Both the position numbers and the translations under genes were made by a program. Shown here piece after piece: positions 55,302 to 64,000 of a stretch of DNA of 64,000 nt (position 1 is the stretch's first letter; the number at the start of each line of letters is the position of its first letter). The notes under the pieces are model-generated. The model was given only the letters and a program-made list of their open reading frames with translations, was not told where the DNA came from and did no database searches. Source of the stretch: a virus; IMG/VR virus record IMGVR_UViG_3300010885_020782, positions 1-64,000 of that record, one strand, 5' to 3'.

Positions 55302-58300
55302 TTAGGTAAGTAAGCGAAGGAGTTTTGACATCTGGCTAGAAATCTCTCCCTGGTTGAAATAGTCCCCACCAGACATAAAAGTCTTTAGCCCTTGCGTAGC
55401 CTCAGCCGCGTCCTTATCACCAATTTTGTCTTTTACACGGGAAATCATATCTCGCATAAGGTCTTGTAGTACGGGTGGGACATCAGAAAAACGAATTTTT
55501 TGAGCATCTTTTCCAAAGGCAAAAGGTAAGTTTGCAATGGTCTTGCCAAGCATTCCAGCCGTAATTCGAACGTTTTCTAAAGATTGAGCATTTAGTGCCC
55601 CAGAGTCAAGACGGTCAACCATGCCAAGAAGTTCGCCAGCAGCCTTAGCAGATGCTAGATAATCACCAGTGTCACCTAGTTGTTCTATTTTCTCAATTTT
55701 GGCAAGGGCTTCAGCAGAACCATTTGGTCCTAAGTCAGCCTTAAGTCTTGCCAGCACAGTGCGGAATTTTCCTGAAGTATCTCTAGGCTGAGTCTTTCCA
55801 GGAACATACTTTCCACCAACCTTGCGCTCTACTTGACGCTTAGCCTTAAGTTCTTGTTTTAGAGCCTTAAGTTCTTCATCTGAGAGGTCTTTAATATCTT
55901 TATCAGTAATTTTAACTACTGGCTTTTCAACTCCAACAGGTGCAGGGGTTGCTGGTTGAGTAGGAACTTCTGCTTCTGGTGCTGCCGCAGTAATTGGTCC
56001 GCCAACTACCCAGGCATCGCAGGTGCGAGATGATGCACACTTAAAATCAAATGCTTCGCAGTATCCAAGTTCTGCTGTATCAATTGCATCCCAAGCATTT
56101 GCCTTACTTGAATCTCCTGCTTCTAAACCAGCAGAGATACAGTCCAACATTTTTGGTGTACGGATAAACATTACACAGTTTCCACATACAGATTTTTTAG
56201 CCTCTTGAATATCTACAGACCAACGAGTTGCTTTGGCTTGCCAAAACTTATCATTAGGTTCTTGTGGATTAAGAGGACCATAGCCACCATTGTCAATTGC
56301 CTTTTGGCGATTGGCTAAGTTGATAGAAATATCTCCCGTTGCAGGAGGGCAAGCGTCAGCAGAATCTGCTGATACTGGTGCCTGACCCCCCTCAACGAAA
56401 GGGAGTTCTTTAACATCTCCTGATGCTAAAACTGCTTCTACAATTGCAATTCTTTCACGCAAACTTGCAGTTACAGTAGTGTCTGATGCTTCTTTCCATG
56501 CTTCAGGAATAATATCTTTGCGGTCTAGAGCGCGAGCCATTTTAACAATATGGCGACGAACTAGTCCACGCTTTCCTGGCTTAGCGCGGCCAAAAGCGTG
56601 AATTGCATTACGCAAATCGCTTTCGTTACGAATAGGGAAAGAGCCATCCTTAAGTGCCTTTCCTTCTTCAGCCAATTTAATACGTTCACGACGTGGGATT
56701 ATTGCTAACTCAGTTGTGTCGTCGTCCAGCATCTGAGTCATGTAAAAAGAATCTGCATCCTTGATACTTTTAAAACGCTTTGAAAGTTCTCCTGCTTTTA
56801 CAGCAGCAGTCATTGATTCCATACGAGCCTTTGCATCATTAGCAGCAGCAACTAGTGGTTCAGTTGTTACTGACTCAACGCGGTCTAGGCGAGCCTGAAT
56901 ATCTGCAAGAGGGTCATGCTTTAGTTGAGCAAGAACACTTGCACCTGCTGCAACAAGAGCCATTACCTGGCCTGATGCAACGCGAGCGCGAGCAATTGGG
57001 AATCCTGGAACGTTTACTTGGCAAACAGCAACAAGTTCAAGACCACCCTTAATTGGACGCCAATCACCTGATGGTGCTGATGCACGAAGTGAACGAATCT
57101 GTTCTGGAGTTGTCCCTGGGCGTAGTGCACCAGAAACATAAATTCCGTATGCGTCTTCACCTGCATGAACATCTGCAATTGCTGAAGCAGTGTCGTCATA
57201 GTGACGAACAGCCTCTGATGCTGATGCTTCAAGTGAAGCGTGTCCACCAGCAAGAGTTAGTTGACCAACAGGCACATCGGCGCCTTCTTCAGTCTTTACA
57301 ACTCCTGTATGGAAGTAGGCGTAGTTGCTACGACTACGAGGTGGCTTTGTTCCAAAAGCCATTCCAATGTGGTCAACGTGCCATGCGGCAATGTGACCAT
57401 AAACTTTTCCATCATCAGTTACTGTCAGAGCAGTTGGCTTTGTCAACTTAGGGTTGTCGAACCACTCTTTTGGTGGAGTTACTGGAATCATTCCAGCAAC
57501 TAGTCCACAAGCGACAAGTGCTGATGCGTCGAGAGGGTTTACACCTTCGACATATACACCGTCAGATAGCATTGCTTTTTCCTCCTGCTCTGGGGCCTTT
57601 GCTTCAGCAATCTTAATGGTGCATTCCTGAAACGCTGGCTTTGGGACAATAGTTACAGCCATAACTCTTGCCTTTGTTATCTTCATTTTACCTGCTCCGA
57701 CCTTGGTGTCAGCGCCAGGTTCTGAAGCATTTGTTTCTTCATCTGCTTCAAAATTATCCATATCAGCGGATACGCCACGGATAAACCCACCGCGAACTAG
57801 TCTTTCCGCTTCTTTTCCGTGCTCTCCAGTATCAAACCAGCCACGAGCATTTCCAATACCGTTTTCTGTTCTTTCCATCTCGGTAATCTTGCCCACAACA
57901 ACTGACCCAGAATGTCCCTCGCCAGTAGCAATTTGCCACATCAAAGGAAGAGGAAGTTCACGCATTGTGATTACTCCACTATCAAATTTACGTCCATCTC
58001 CAGACTCAACTCCTTCTGGAATCACTAGAGGAATAAAGAATGGTGCGCCTTTTTCCCCAGTAGGAGCAGACTCTGTCTGCTGTGCACGCCATTCGGCAGA
58101 TGCAATAACTGAATCCTTTGAAATGATAAAGTCATTGCTATACAAGCGTTTTCCACTTGCAGTGACTTTATCAATTTGACGATGTTCTTTATCGCCAGTC
58201 CACATACCTGTTGCTTCGTGATGACGAAGAGCACAATAGCCTTTAGCACGAGGACCCATGTATTTAGAAAGTTGACGAACGCAGCGTGTCCAGTCTCCTG

Positions 58301-60974
58301 GAGTATTCCAACGAATCTTTGCTGCACCTTTTCCGTGTAGCCAATAGTCACGAAGGTCTTCTGCATTACCACGGTTCTTATCAATACCGCCCGCAGCCAT
58401 CATTGAAACAATTGCTGAAGCAGTTGCTGCTTCTGGACCATCAATCTGTCCCAAAACATCTGCCAAAGTTGGGTTATCTAAAACAACAACTGGTGGTGGT
58501 GTAGGGCTGTTTAGGTCATTAAGAATTGCTTCATCCTTAACCCATTTACTTTCTTTACGCTTAAAAGTTGTAGGAACTTCTGATTGAGAATTTTTTGGAA
58601 CAAGAGCAATAAGGTCCATTACAGCCTGTGCATCATCTGGTGCAACAATAGCCATATAGACAGGTGGAACATCAGAAGTATCTGGAGTAAGTTCAACGTT
58701 TTCTCCAGATGCAATAATTGCTGAAGCAGTCTTTGGCTTATCAACAATAGTTCCAGAAGAAGTCATCATCTTGCCAGCAGGAACTACAACACCTTTACGT
58801 CCATAGTAGACAGTTCCATCAGCAGCCTTATACTCTCTAATTCCGTCATAATTTTTGTCATATTTTTCTTTAGAAGTTCCAAGTTCACCAGTATCTCTAA
58901 GAGCACCATAAGACTCTCCTGGTTTAACTACAGCACCAGCATACTTATATCCTTCTTTAGGAATTTCTACATAGACACCCTTGATAGGGGTTCCTTCTTT
59001 ATCTGTTTCAACAGGATTTCCGTTAATCATTGCTGTATAAATTGGAGCCTGTGGTGTACCAGTTTGAACTACTCCATTAGGAAGTGTCTTACTTGTAGAT
59101 ACAGTCTTTGCTGGAGCGGCAGGCTGAGCAGTTGGCTTAGAAAAACCTTTTGCTGGTTGCTGATATGCAGGACTAGTCATAGAAGGCATTGCTTCTTTGT
59201 TTTTAATAAAATTGCCAACACTAGATGTCTTATCTTTATATGCCTCAACTGAATTTGGATTAATACCAGCAAGGTCAGGGCGATACCAGATAGCGTTTGG
59301 ATAACTTACTTCACCTGTAGGAGAAACAACTTTCTTTTCAAGAAAGTTTCTTAGCAATGGATTGTTATAAGCATTAGGTGTCTGATAAGCATTTTTTGCA
59401 GTAAGTGGTGCAGGAGGAGTTGCTGGAGCCTGAGTCCCCGCTTTAAGACTTGCAGCACGCTCTCCACCAACAAAATTAGGGTAGTCAGCAACAACGGTAG
59501 ATGTTTGCTGAGGTGTCATAGAAGACATACGCTCTGGAAGACGAGCACCTGCTTTATCGGCAGGAGGTTTTGTTTCGCCAAGAATATTACGAGTTAATGC
59601 TTTTGCTTGCTCTGGAGTTGGAGCAGATGCTTCTGGTGCTTCTACAAATCCTTCGGCTTCTTGAGTAAGGTTTCCTGGAACATCAACAGTTACGCCATTA
59701 TCTAATTCAACTCTGACAGTCTGAGTATCAGCATTCATTCCAACAATCTTGCCTGTGTATTTAGACTTTCCACCAATAACAACTTGTGAACCAGCCTTAG
59801 CAAACATACCTAGTTTGTTGCGAACCTGTCCGCTAGCGTTCTGTGAGCGTTCTGCTGGGGTATATTTTCCATCGCCTTTTTGAATATCTCCAGTAGGTGC
59901 ATCCCCTTGTGTAGGAGCAGCAACTGGTGCGCCAACAGCAAACATAGCCTCTTCATACTCTGGGTCATCGCCCATAGATAGACGATAAATTTCTTCCCAG
60001 TCAATATCATCTACTGCTTCTGATACAAGCCCTGACTCTTCAGGATTTACTTGAGTGACACCAACATACTTATATGGGTCAACATCAAACATTCCAGAGA
60101 TTGCAATAGCAGATTCAATATCTACAGGAACGTGCATCTTTTCTACAACATCTGAAGCGTCATCTAATGATTTGTCGTATGTGAGGAAGTCATGGTTAAG
60201 GTTTCCAAGGTCTTCCCACATTCCGTCATCCCAAACAGCAACTTCTCCTGTTGGTTCACACTTATAAAGACGGTCAATACCTGTACCATCTAAACGAATA
60301 CGAATAAAAAATTCTGGAGCAAGTTCTGCTGGTAAAGTGCGAGCAAGTTCAAAAGCATTTAATTCTACTGCTGTAGGGTCATTCTGCTCGGACATGATGT
60401 ATCGGTATGAAGCAGTAATAGAGTTTGATTGCGCTTTTTTGTTTTCACGTTCAACAATTGCTGATGCCCAGCGTTTTGCGGCATCCCCGCCCCAAAGAGC
60501 CCAGGCAATACGACCATTAGATGGATAAGACTTCTGACCTGGCTTGTAACCAGTGCCTTTCTTATCCACTTCGTGGCGTGGGAAATATTTTGCAATATGA
60601 CGAATCTTTTTAATGCCAATCTGTCCACCCTTAGCAAGAGTGCGAGCAGTATTCATACCAACTGGTGTGCCACCGCGGTGATGTTCTTTATGCCAATCTA
60701 AAGCACGCTGTGCTTCAGCCTTAACAGCATCTGGAATCGTATACATACGGTCATTGCTTGAGAAGACTTTAATATCTAAATCTGTTGTTGCAGATAATGC
60801 TAGTTCGTAAGGCACTGAGTCAGGCTTATCTTGGTGCCCTTCTGGAACGAATGAAGCCAGCACTGTAGAAGCAGTGCTTATGTTAGATACAAGATTCTGT
60901 TTTTCGTTAACAAAAACAGCCGTGTTATCAATTACAAATAGAACTTCATCGCCTTTGCGACCTACGAACTTCAT
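55302..60974 (-). CDS. Giant capsid maturation protease polyprotein
   Basis: The 1,890-residue polyprotein is far longer than ordinary prohead proteases (about 200-300). In order: an N-terminal sheet; the helical TIPDAVKAEAQRALDWHKEHHRGG domain (about 76-180); a KOW-like barrel (about 395-430); a long Pro/Ala/Thr linker; a GDWTRCVRQLSKYMGPRAKGYC domain (about 870-930); the U35-type protease (about 960-1140, with FDSGVITMRELPLPL, GEGHSGSVVVG and VSADMDNF carrying the likely His and Ser); YGHIAAWHVDHIGM (about 1150-1370); a DUF6582-like helix block; a six-cysteine domain (about 1570-1660); and a helical C-terminus. It precedes the capsid gene and probably contributes virion-internal proteins after autocleavage. 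Confidence 0.88.
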   Translation of the reverse strand: MKFVGRKGDEVLFVIDNTAVFVNEKQNLVSNISTASTVLASFVPEGHQDKPDSVPYELALSATTDLDIKVFSSNDRMYTIPDAVKAEAQRALDWHKEHHRGGTPVGMNTARTLAKGGQIGIKKIRHIAKYFPRHEVDKKGTGYKPGQKSYPSNGRIAWALWGGDAAKRWASAIVERENKKAQSNSITASYRYIMSEQNDPTAVELNAFELARTLPAELAPEFFIRIRLDGTGIDRLYKCEPTGEVAVWDDGMWEDLGNLNHDFLTYDKSLDDASDVVEKMHVPVDIESAIAISGMFDVDPYKYVGVTQVNPEESGLVSEAVDDIDWEEIYRLSMGDDPEYEEAMFAVGAPVAAPTQGDAPTGDIQKGDGKYTPAERSQNASGQVRNKLGMFAKAGSQVVIGGKSKYTGKIVGMNADTQTVRVELDNGVTVDVPGNLTQEAEGFVEAPEASAPTPEQAKALTRNILGETKPPADKAGARLPERMSSMTPQQTSTVVADYPNFVGGERAASLKAGTQAPATPPAPLTAKNAYQTPNAYNNPLLRNFLEKKVVSPTGEVSYPNAIWYRPDLAGINPNSVEAYKDKTSSVGNFIKNKEAMPSMTSPAYQQPAKGFSKPTAQPAAPAKTVSTSKTLPNGVVQTGTPQAPIYTAMINGNPVETDKEGTPIKGVYVEIPKEGYKYAGAVVKPGESYGALRDTGELGTSKEKYDKNYDGIREYKAADGTVYYGRKGVVVPAGKMMTSSGTIVDKPKTASAIIASGENVELTPDTSDVPPVYMAIVAPDDAQAVMDLIALVPKNSQSEVPTTFKRKESKWVKDEAILNDLNSPTPPPVVVLDNPTLADVLGQIDGPEAATASAIVSMMAAGGIDKNRGNAEDLRDYWLHGKGAAKIRWNTPGDWTRCVRQLSKYMGPRAKGYCALRHHEATGMWTGDKEHRQIDKVTASGKRLYSNDFIISKDSVIASAEWRAQQTESAPTGEKGAPFFIPLVIPEGVESGDGRKFDSGVITMRELPLPLMWQIATGEGHSGSVVVGKITEMERTENGIGNARGWFDTGEHGKEAERLVRGGFIRGVSADMDNFEADEETNASEPGADTKVGAGKMKITKARVMAVTIVPKPAFQECTIKIAEAKAPEQEEKAMLSDGVYVEGVNPLDASALVACGLVAGMIPVTPPKEWFDNPKLTKPTALTVTDDGKVYGHIAAWHVDHIGMAFGTKPPRSRSNYAYFHTGVVKTEEGADVPVGQLTLAGGHASLEASASEAVRHYDDTASAIADVHAGEDAYGIYVSGALRPGTTPEQIRSLRASAPSGDWRPIKGGLELVAVCQVNVPGFPIARARVASGQVMALVAAGASVLAQLKHDPLADIQARLDRVESVTTEPLVAAANDAKARMESMTAAVKAGELSKRFKSIKDADSFYMTQMLDDDTTELAIIPRRERIKLAEEGKALKDGSFPIRNESDLRNAIHAFGRAKPGKRGLVRRHIVKMARALDRKDIIPEAWKEASDTTVTASLRERIAIVEAVLASGDVKELPFVEGGQAPVSADSADACPPATGDISINLANRQKAIDNGGYGPLNPQEPNDKFWQAKATRWSVDIQEAKKSVCGNCVMFIRTPKMLDCISAGLEAGDSSKANAWDAIDTAELGYCEAFDFKCASSRTCDAWVVGGPITAAAPEAEVPTQPATPAPVGVEKPVVKITDKDIKDLSDEELKALKQELKAKRQVERKVGGKYVPGKTQPRDTSGKFRTVLARLKADLGPNGSAEALAKIEKIEQLGDTGDYLASAKAAGELLGMVDRLDSGALNAQSLENVRITAGMLGKTIANLPFAFGKDAQKIRFSDVPPVLQDLMRDMISRVKDKIGDKDAAEATQGLKTFMSGGDYFNQGEISSQMSKLLRLLT

Positions 60975-60976
60975 TT

Positions 60977-61267
60977 TTAACCTACCTTATATTCTTTTAT
61001 GTATTCTTTTAAAGCATCAATGCCAATGGCATCTCCAGCCTTTTCCGATTCGTCATAAACAGAAATAAACTTTGAATCTATAAAATAAATTTCGTCATTT
61101 TCATCTTCTTCTGGAGTCGGTCCTGTCATCTCATTCCAGTTACCGTCTTCACGATAAAAAAGACCTTCGTCAGACCTATAGAAAATAGTGACAACTTCAT
61201 CTAGTTCAGGGTCCAACTGAGCCCATAGTGAATCTACATATTGTGGTTTGTCAGGTGTAAACGCCAT
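60977..61267 (-). CDS. Small acidic protein
   Basis: A 96-residue strongly acidic protein (FTPDKPQYVDSLWAQLDPELDEVVTIFYRSDEG...TPEEDENDEIYFIDSKF). It overlaps the preceding small gene at TAATG and ends two bases before the protease polyprotein start. Its position suggests a virion-associated or assembly protein. No family was recognised. Confidence 0.65.
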   Translation of the reverse strand: MAFTPDKPQYVDSLWAQLDPELDEVVTIFYRSDEGLFYREDGNWNEMTGPTPEEDENDEIYFIDSKFISVYDESEKAGDAIGIDALKEYIKEYKVG

Positions 61268-61443
61268 TACTTCATCTCCTTAAGGTCTTCTTCAGTTGGC
61301 TCTGGTTCGCCTTCAGTTTCAGCAAGTTGTCCAACTGCTTCATCATCGGCGCCATAAGCAGGTTCCCACTCCTCTTTAAGCGATTCAATTCGCTCTGGAG
61401 TCAGTTCTGCATCTGTGTATAACTTTTCAAACTCGATAGTCAT
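61267..61443 (-). CDS. Small acidic hypothetical protein (58 aa)
   Basis: A short gene with a good ribosome site (AGGAGAGATAAA) fits in the gap between two larger genes. The product begins MTIEFEKLYTDAELTPERIE and ends ...EPEPTEEDLKEMK. It is nearly all helical and acidic. Both ends touch neighbours (TAATG overlap with the next gene), so it is translated as part of the same operon. Function is unknown. Confidence 0.65.
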   Translation of the reverse strand: MTIEFEKLYTDAELTPERIESLKEEWEPAYGADDEAVGQLAETEGEPEPTEEDLKEMK

Positions 61444-61453
61444 TTTATCTCTC

Positions 61454-64000
61454 CTATTCCTTGTTCTCGTCAGCGATTTCTTTACCAGTTTTGCCGTATT
61501 TACCTACGCCAGAACCTGGTTTCTTGCCTTCAAGAATGTATTCAAGAATCTGACTAGCACCGCCAGCAGCCTTGAAAATCATTTCTCTATCATTTCTTAG
61601 GGCCTTTAGCCATGATTGAACATATGCAGCAGTGTGCTTTGTGTCAAGGTCAAGACCGAGTTTAGCACCAATCATTGCAGCAGCAATTTCTGCCATAAGT
61701 TCTTCTGTTGCTCTATTTGGACCAGAAGGATTGCCCATAGATGTTTCAGTTTTAATTCTGTCAAATAAATCTGAACGGTCTAAGCGGTCTTTATGACCTG
61801 AACTGTGTGAAAGTTCGTGAAGAAGTGTCTTAATATATCCTGCTTGGTCTTCTCCATACTGACCACGCTCAGGCATAGTAATTCCATCAGACTCCCAGTT
61901 GTAATGAGGAGCGCTTCCAGGTGCCATCGAGACAAACTCAATTTCAGGATGGTCCTTGTAGAGTTTAAGAATTTCTGCTTCTGCCTCTGACATAGGAACT
62001 GGAACTAGTTCTGGAATTTCAGGAAGAATTAAATTATCAAACTGGTCTACGTTGTAAACCTGTAGGAATGAAGAAGATGATTTTCTAAAGTATGCAACTT
62101 CAGTAGTATCTTTTCCAGCAGCATCTTTTTTAAATACTGGCCCACCTGGCTGATAAAGAAGAATGTCAGTTGGCTTAGCGCCATCCTTCAACACTCCTCC
62201 CATTTCGGAGGCTTGCTTCTTACCTAACCAGCGATTGCTTGAGAAGCCACCGCGGTCTTGAGCATATGCCAAGATGAATAAGTTAATGCCGTTATATTGC
62301 TTCTTTGTTAAAGGATTAAATGGAAGGCTGCCAAGCATTGCTTTCCACTTTGCTTCCCAAGGAAGAACGCCATTTTCAATATCAGCAAATATGTCATCAA
62401 GAAGTTGTTGCTTTATATCTTCAACTTTCTTTTCTTTCCATGCTTTCTTGTCGTCGTCAGAGAACTTAGTTTTCTTTACGACTTCTTTTTGCTCTGGCAA
62501 ATCTTCTTCAGAAGGTGTAGCCTGGTTTAAACGAGTTCCTTCAGATGAAGAAGGAGTTTCGGTTGACTCTTCGTATTCTAATTTAGGAGGTCTTTGATTT
62601 CTAGGTCCTTCAAATGCCTTTGGAATCTCTCCATTAGGGCCAACAGGGAATACGTTGTTTGCTTGCCACTTACGAATAACTCCATTTGGATGCTCTTCTG
62701 AAGGTGGGAATTGAACAAAGATAAAGTCTAGATATACAACACCATCACGAACATCTCCACCATGCTTTTGGTCGCCAGAGAAGTTAATAACTGTTCCAAC
62801 CTGGTTTCCAACCTTGTCACGGAAGTTCTGAGAAACGTGAACTACTCGTGTAGCCTCTGCAAATCCAACTTCATCTGCTGGCTTTAATTGATTACCCATA
62901 CGGTCTTCATAACGACCAGCATTGGCACGAGCCTGTGGATTAAGTTTTACAGCAGCATCAACAATTACGCGGTCACTGTAGCGAGAACTTCTCTTTCCAT
63001 AACCACGGCCTTTTCTCTTGCTCTTTTCAGCATCTTCTGGCGCGGCTGCTCTCTTGTTTGCTTCCTCTGTTGTCTGGTCTTCAATGCCAGGACGACGTGG
63101 GTTTGTGATGTCAGAGCCTTTGTCAAATTTACGCTCGTAAATGTTTCCGTCTCGTGGGTCACGAACGCGGAATAGCAACTTACCTTTTTCAGTTGGATGT
63201 TGATAAATCTCAACAATTTCTTCATAAACTTTATTAACATTGTGCTTAATAAAGTCACCAACCTGTAGGTCTTTTGCATCTGTATTAGGGAGCAAACCTG
63301 TAGAATCAAGAATAGCATCGTTACTGATACGAATTGCATCCAACTCTGCTTGACGCTCTGGACTAACCTTGCGTGGTTTAGAAGACTTCTTTCCTAAATC
63401 TTCAGGAACTTCTGCTGAAGAATATGCATCTGCTGAACGACTAATGAACTCGCGTCCACTTGATTCTGCTTCTGAGCGAGAGGTGTGAACTGTCTTTTGG
63501 ACATCAATAACATCTCCATCTGAATCTATAAGAGCAGAGTCTGATGTGTATTCAGGCTTATCTTTATCTGGAGATGATGGAGTAATTTGAATGTCTCCAG
63601 TAAATCCACCAGGCAAATCTGAGATTTCAACACGCTGAGGAGCACTGTCAGCGTTGGCTGGAACTGTTCCACGAGATACAGGAGTATCTTCTTGCTTAGT
63701 GGCTTCTTCGCCTTGCTCCTTGGCTTTCTGTGCCTCTGTAGAACGAACATGGTCTTGAATAAGAGCCTTACCTTCAGCCTCAGCGCCTTCACGAGTGCGA
63801 TATGAGTCTTCTACCTGATATGCAACATCCCCGTTGTCATCAAAGAATGTAGCAACCATCTTGTATCTACCATCTTCTGATGGCTCAACCTTAACAGTTG
63901 CACTTCCTGTAGAAACTGGAACGTATTGATTAGATGACTCACCGTCAGTGGCACTGTCATTAATTGGAGAATCTGTCGTATCTTCTGGAAGAAGCAAGTC
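61454..64000 (-). CDS. ardC: ArdC-like antirestriction protein, 5' partial
   Basis: The frame runs off the right edge; at least 848 residues are visible. The C-terminal third is an ArdC-type module: an ssDNA-binding N-terminal region (KAWKEKKVEDIKQQLLDDIF...GVLPWEAKWK; FNPLTKKQYNGINLFIL; RWLGKKQASEMGG) followed by the zincin motif YIKTLLHELSHSSGHKDRL with the glutamate and histidines of HExxH. Upstream are two related beta-rich repeats (YKMVATFFDDNGDVAYQVED and ...DSALIDSDGDVIDVQ) and an SH3-like VGDFIKHNVNKVYEEIVEIY domain. ArdC proteins protect incoming DNA from restriction. Here the gene opens the virion operon, so the protein may be packaged and ejected with DNA. Confidence 0.85.
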   Translation of the reverse strand, partial: DLLLPEDTTDSPINDSATDGESSNQYVPVSTGSATVKVEPSEDGRYKMVATFFDDNGDVAYQVEDSYRTREGAEAEGKALIQDHVRSTEAQKAKEQGEEATKQEDTPVSRGTVPANADSAPQRVEISDLPGGFTGDIQITPSSPDKDKPEYTSDSALIDSDGDVIDVQKTVHTSRSEAESSGREFISRSADAYSSAEVPEDLGKKSSKPRKVSPERQAELDAIRISNDAILDSTGLLPNTDAKDLQVGDFIKHNVNKVYEEIVEIYQHPTEKGKLLFRVRDPRDGNIYERKFDKGSDITNPRRPGIEDQTTEEANKRAAAPEDAEKSKRKGRGYGKRSSRYSDRVIVDAAVKLNPQARANAGRYEDRMGNQLKPADEVGFAEATRVVHVSQNFRDKVGNQVGTVINFSGDQKHGGDVRDGVVYLDFIFVQFPPSEEHPNGVIRKWQANNVFPVGPNGEIPKAFEGPRNQRPPKLEYEESTETPSSSEGTRLNQATPSEEDLPEQKEVVKKTKFSDDDKKAWKEKKVEDIKQQLLDDIFADIENGVLPWEAKWKAMLGSLPFNPLTKKQYNGINLFILAYAQDRGGFSSNRWLGKKQASEMGGVLKDGAKPTDILLYQPGGPVFKKDAAGKDTTEVAYFRKSSSSFLQVYNVDQFDNLILPEIPELVPVPMSEAEAEILKLYKDHPEIEFVSMAPGSAPHYNWESDGITMPERGQYGEDQAGYIKTLLHELSHSSGHKDRLDRSDLFDRIKTETSMGNPSGPNRATEELMAEIAAAMIGAKLGLDLDTKHTAAYVQSWLKALRNDREMIFKAAGGASQILEYILEGKKPGSGVGKYGKTGKEIADENKE

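Noticed and set aside
63995-63997. TTG near the right edge as the true start of the ArdC-like gene
   Set aside because: The frame is still open up to the last base of the window and no ribosome site can be judged, so the gene is treated as truncated by the edge.

Overview
This window is a contiguous stretch of a large, AT-rich tailed double-stranded DNA phage (Caudoviricetes), almost certainly of siphovirus build: it has a tape measure protein, a Dit-like distal tail protein, a frameshifted pair of tail assembly chaperones and a major tail protein, but no sheath. The host is inferred to be an actinobacterium, because two WhiB-family proteins are encoded and the capsid, protease, connector and tail proteins resemble those of actinophages. 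The AT-rich codon use and the cyanophage-like fibre modules point to an aquatic, low-GC actinobacterium such as the freshwater Nanopelagicales. That last step is inference; no host marker is present.

Layout. 1-2.9 kb (+): the C-terminal part of a repeat-rich acidic protein, a small membrane protein, a helix-turn-helix protein (candidate small terminase) and the large terminase. 2.9-6.4 kb (-): a secreted-type HNH nuclease, a PrimPol/SF3 primase-helicase and a small excisionase-like HTH protein, headed by a 200-bp intergenic region rich in inverted repeats. 6.6-8.6 kb (+): a membrane protein, an HTH protein and a metallophosphoesterase. 8.7-25.9 kb (+): a host-recognition block with four collagen-like fibre genes, a seven-repeat beta-propeller protein, a large modular virion protein, a glycine-rich adhesin and several small tail proteins, closed by a strong terminator. 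26.0-27.7 kb (+): a glycosyltransferase and a methyltransferase. 27.7-38.5 kb (-): two WhiB regulators, small metabolism or regulatory genes, and a replication/recombination cassette (DUF669-type ssDNA-binding protein, Sak4-like ATPase, RecB-type nuclease, SNF2 helicase, RuvC-like resolvase, family A DNA polymerase) interleaved with two further glycosyltransferase-like genes. 39.0-64.0 kb (-): the virion morphogenesis operon. In its transcription order this is an ArdC-like protein (cut by the window edge), two small acidic proteins, a giant capsid-protease polyprotein, a scaffold-capsid fusion, a second capsid-like protein, the major tail protein, a connector, a tail terminator, a gp10-like protein, the chaperones, the tape measure, Dit, a modular minor tail protein and an S74-autoprocessed fibre.

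Most minus-strand genes are packed with ATGA-type overlaps or gaps of a few bases, so they are probably co-transcribed and translationally coupled. Hairpins after the major tail gene and before the capsid gene look like expression tuning points. The portal, holin and endolysin were not found. The portal would be expected just beyond the right edge. No integrase, tRNA or CRISPR array was seen.

The most notable features are: an ArdC-type antirestriction domain encoded inside the virion operon; a 1,890-residue multidomain capsid protease carrying a six-cysteine domain; an in-frame internal start inside the scaffold-capsid fusion; a small beta-rich module that appears to hop into the middle of other tail-protein domains; a cupredoxin-like module that has lost its copper ligands; and an unusually rich array of collagen-like fibres.
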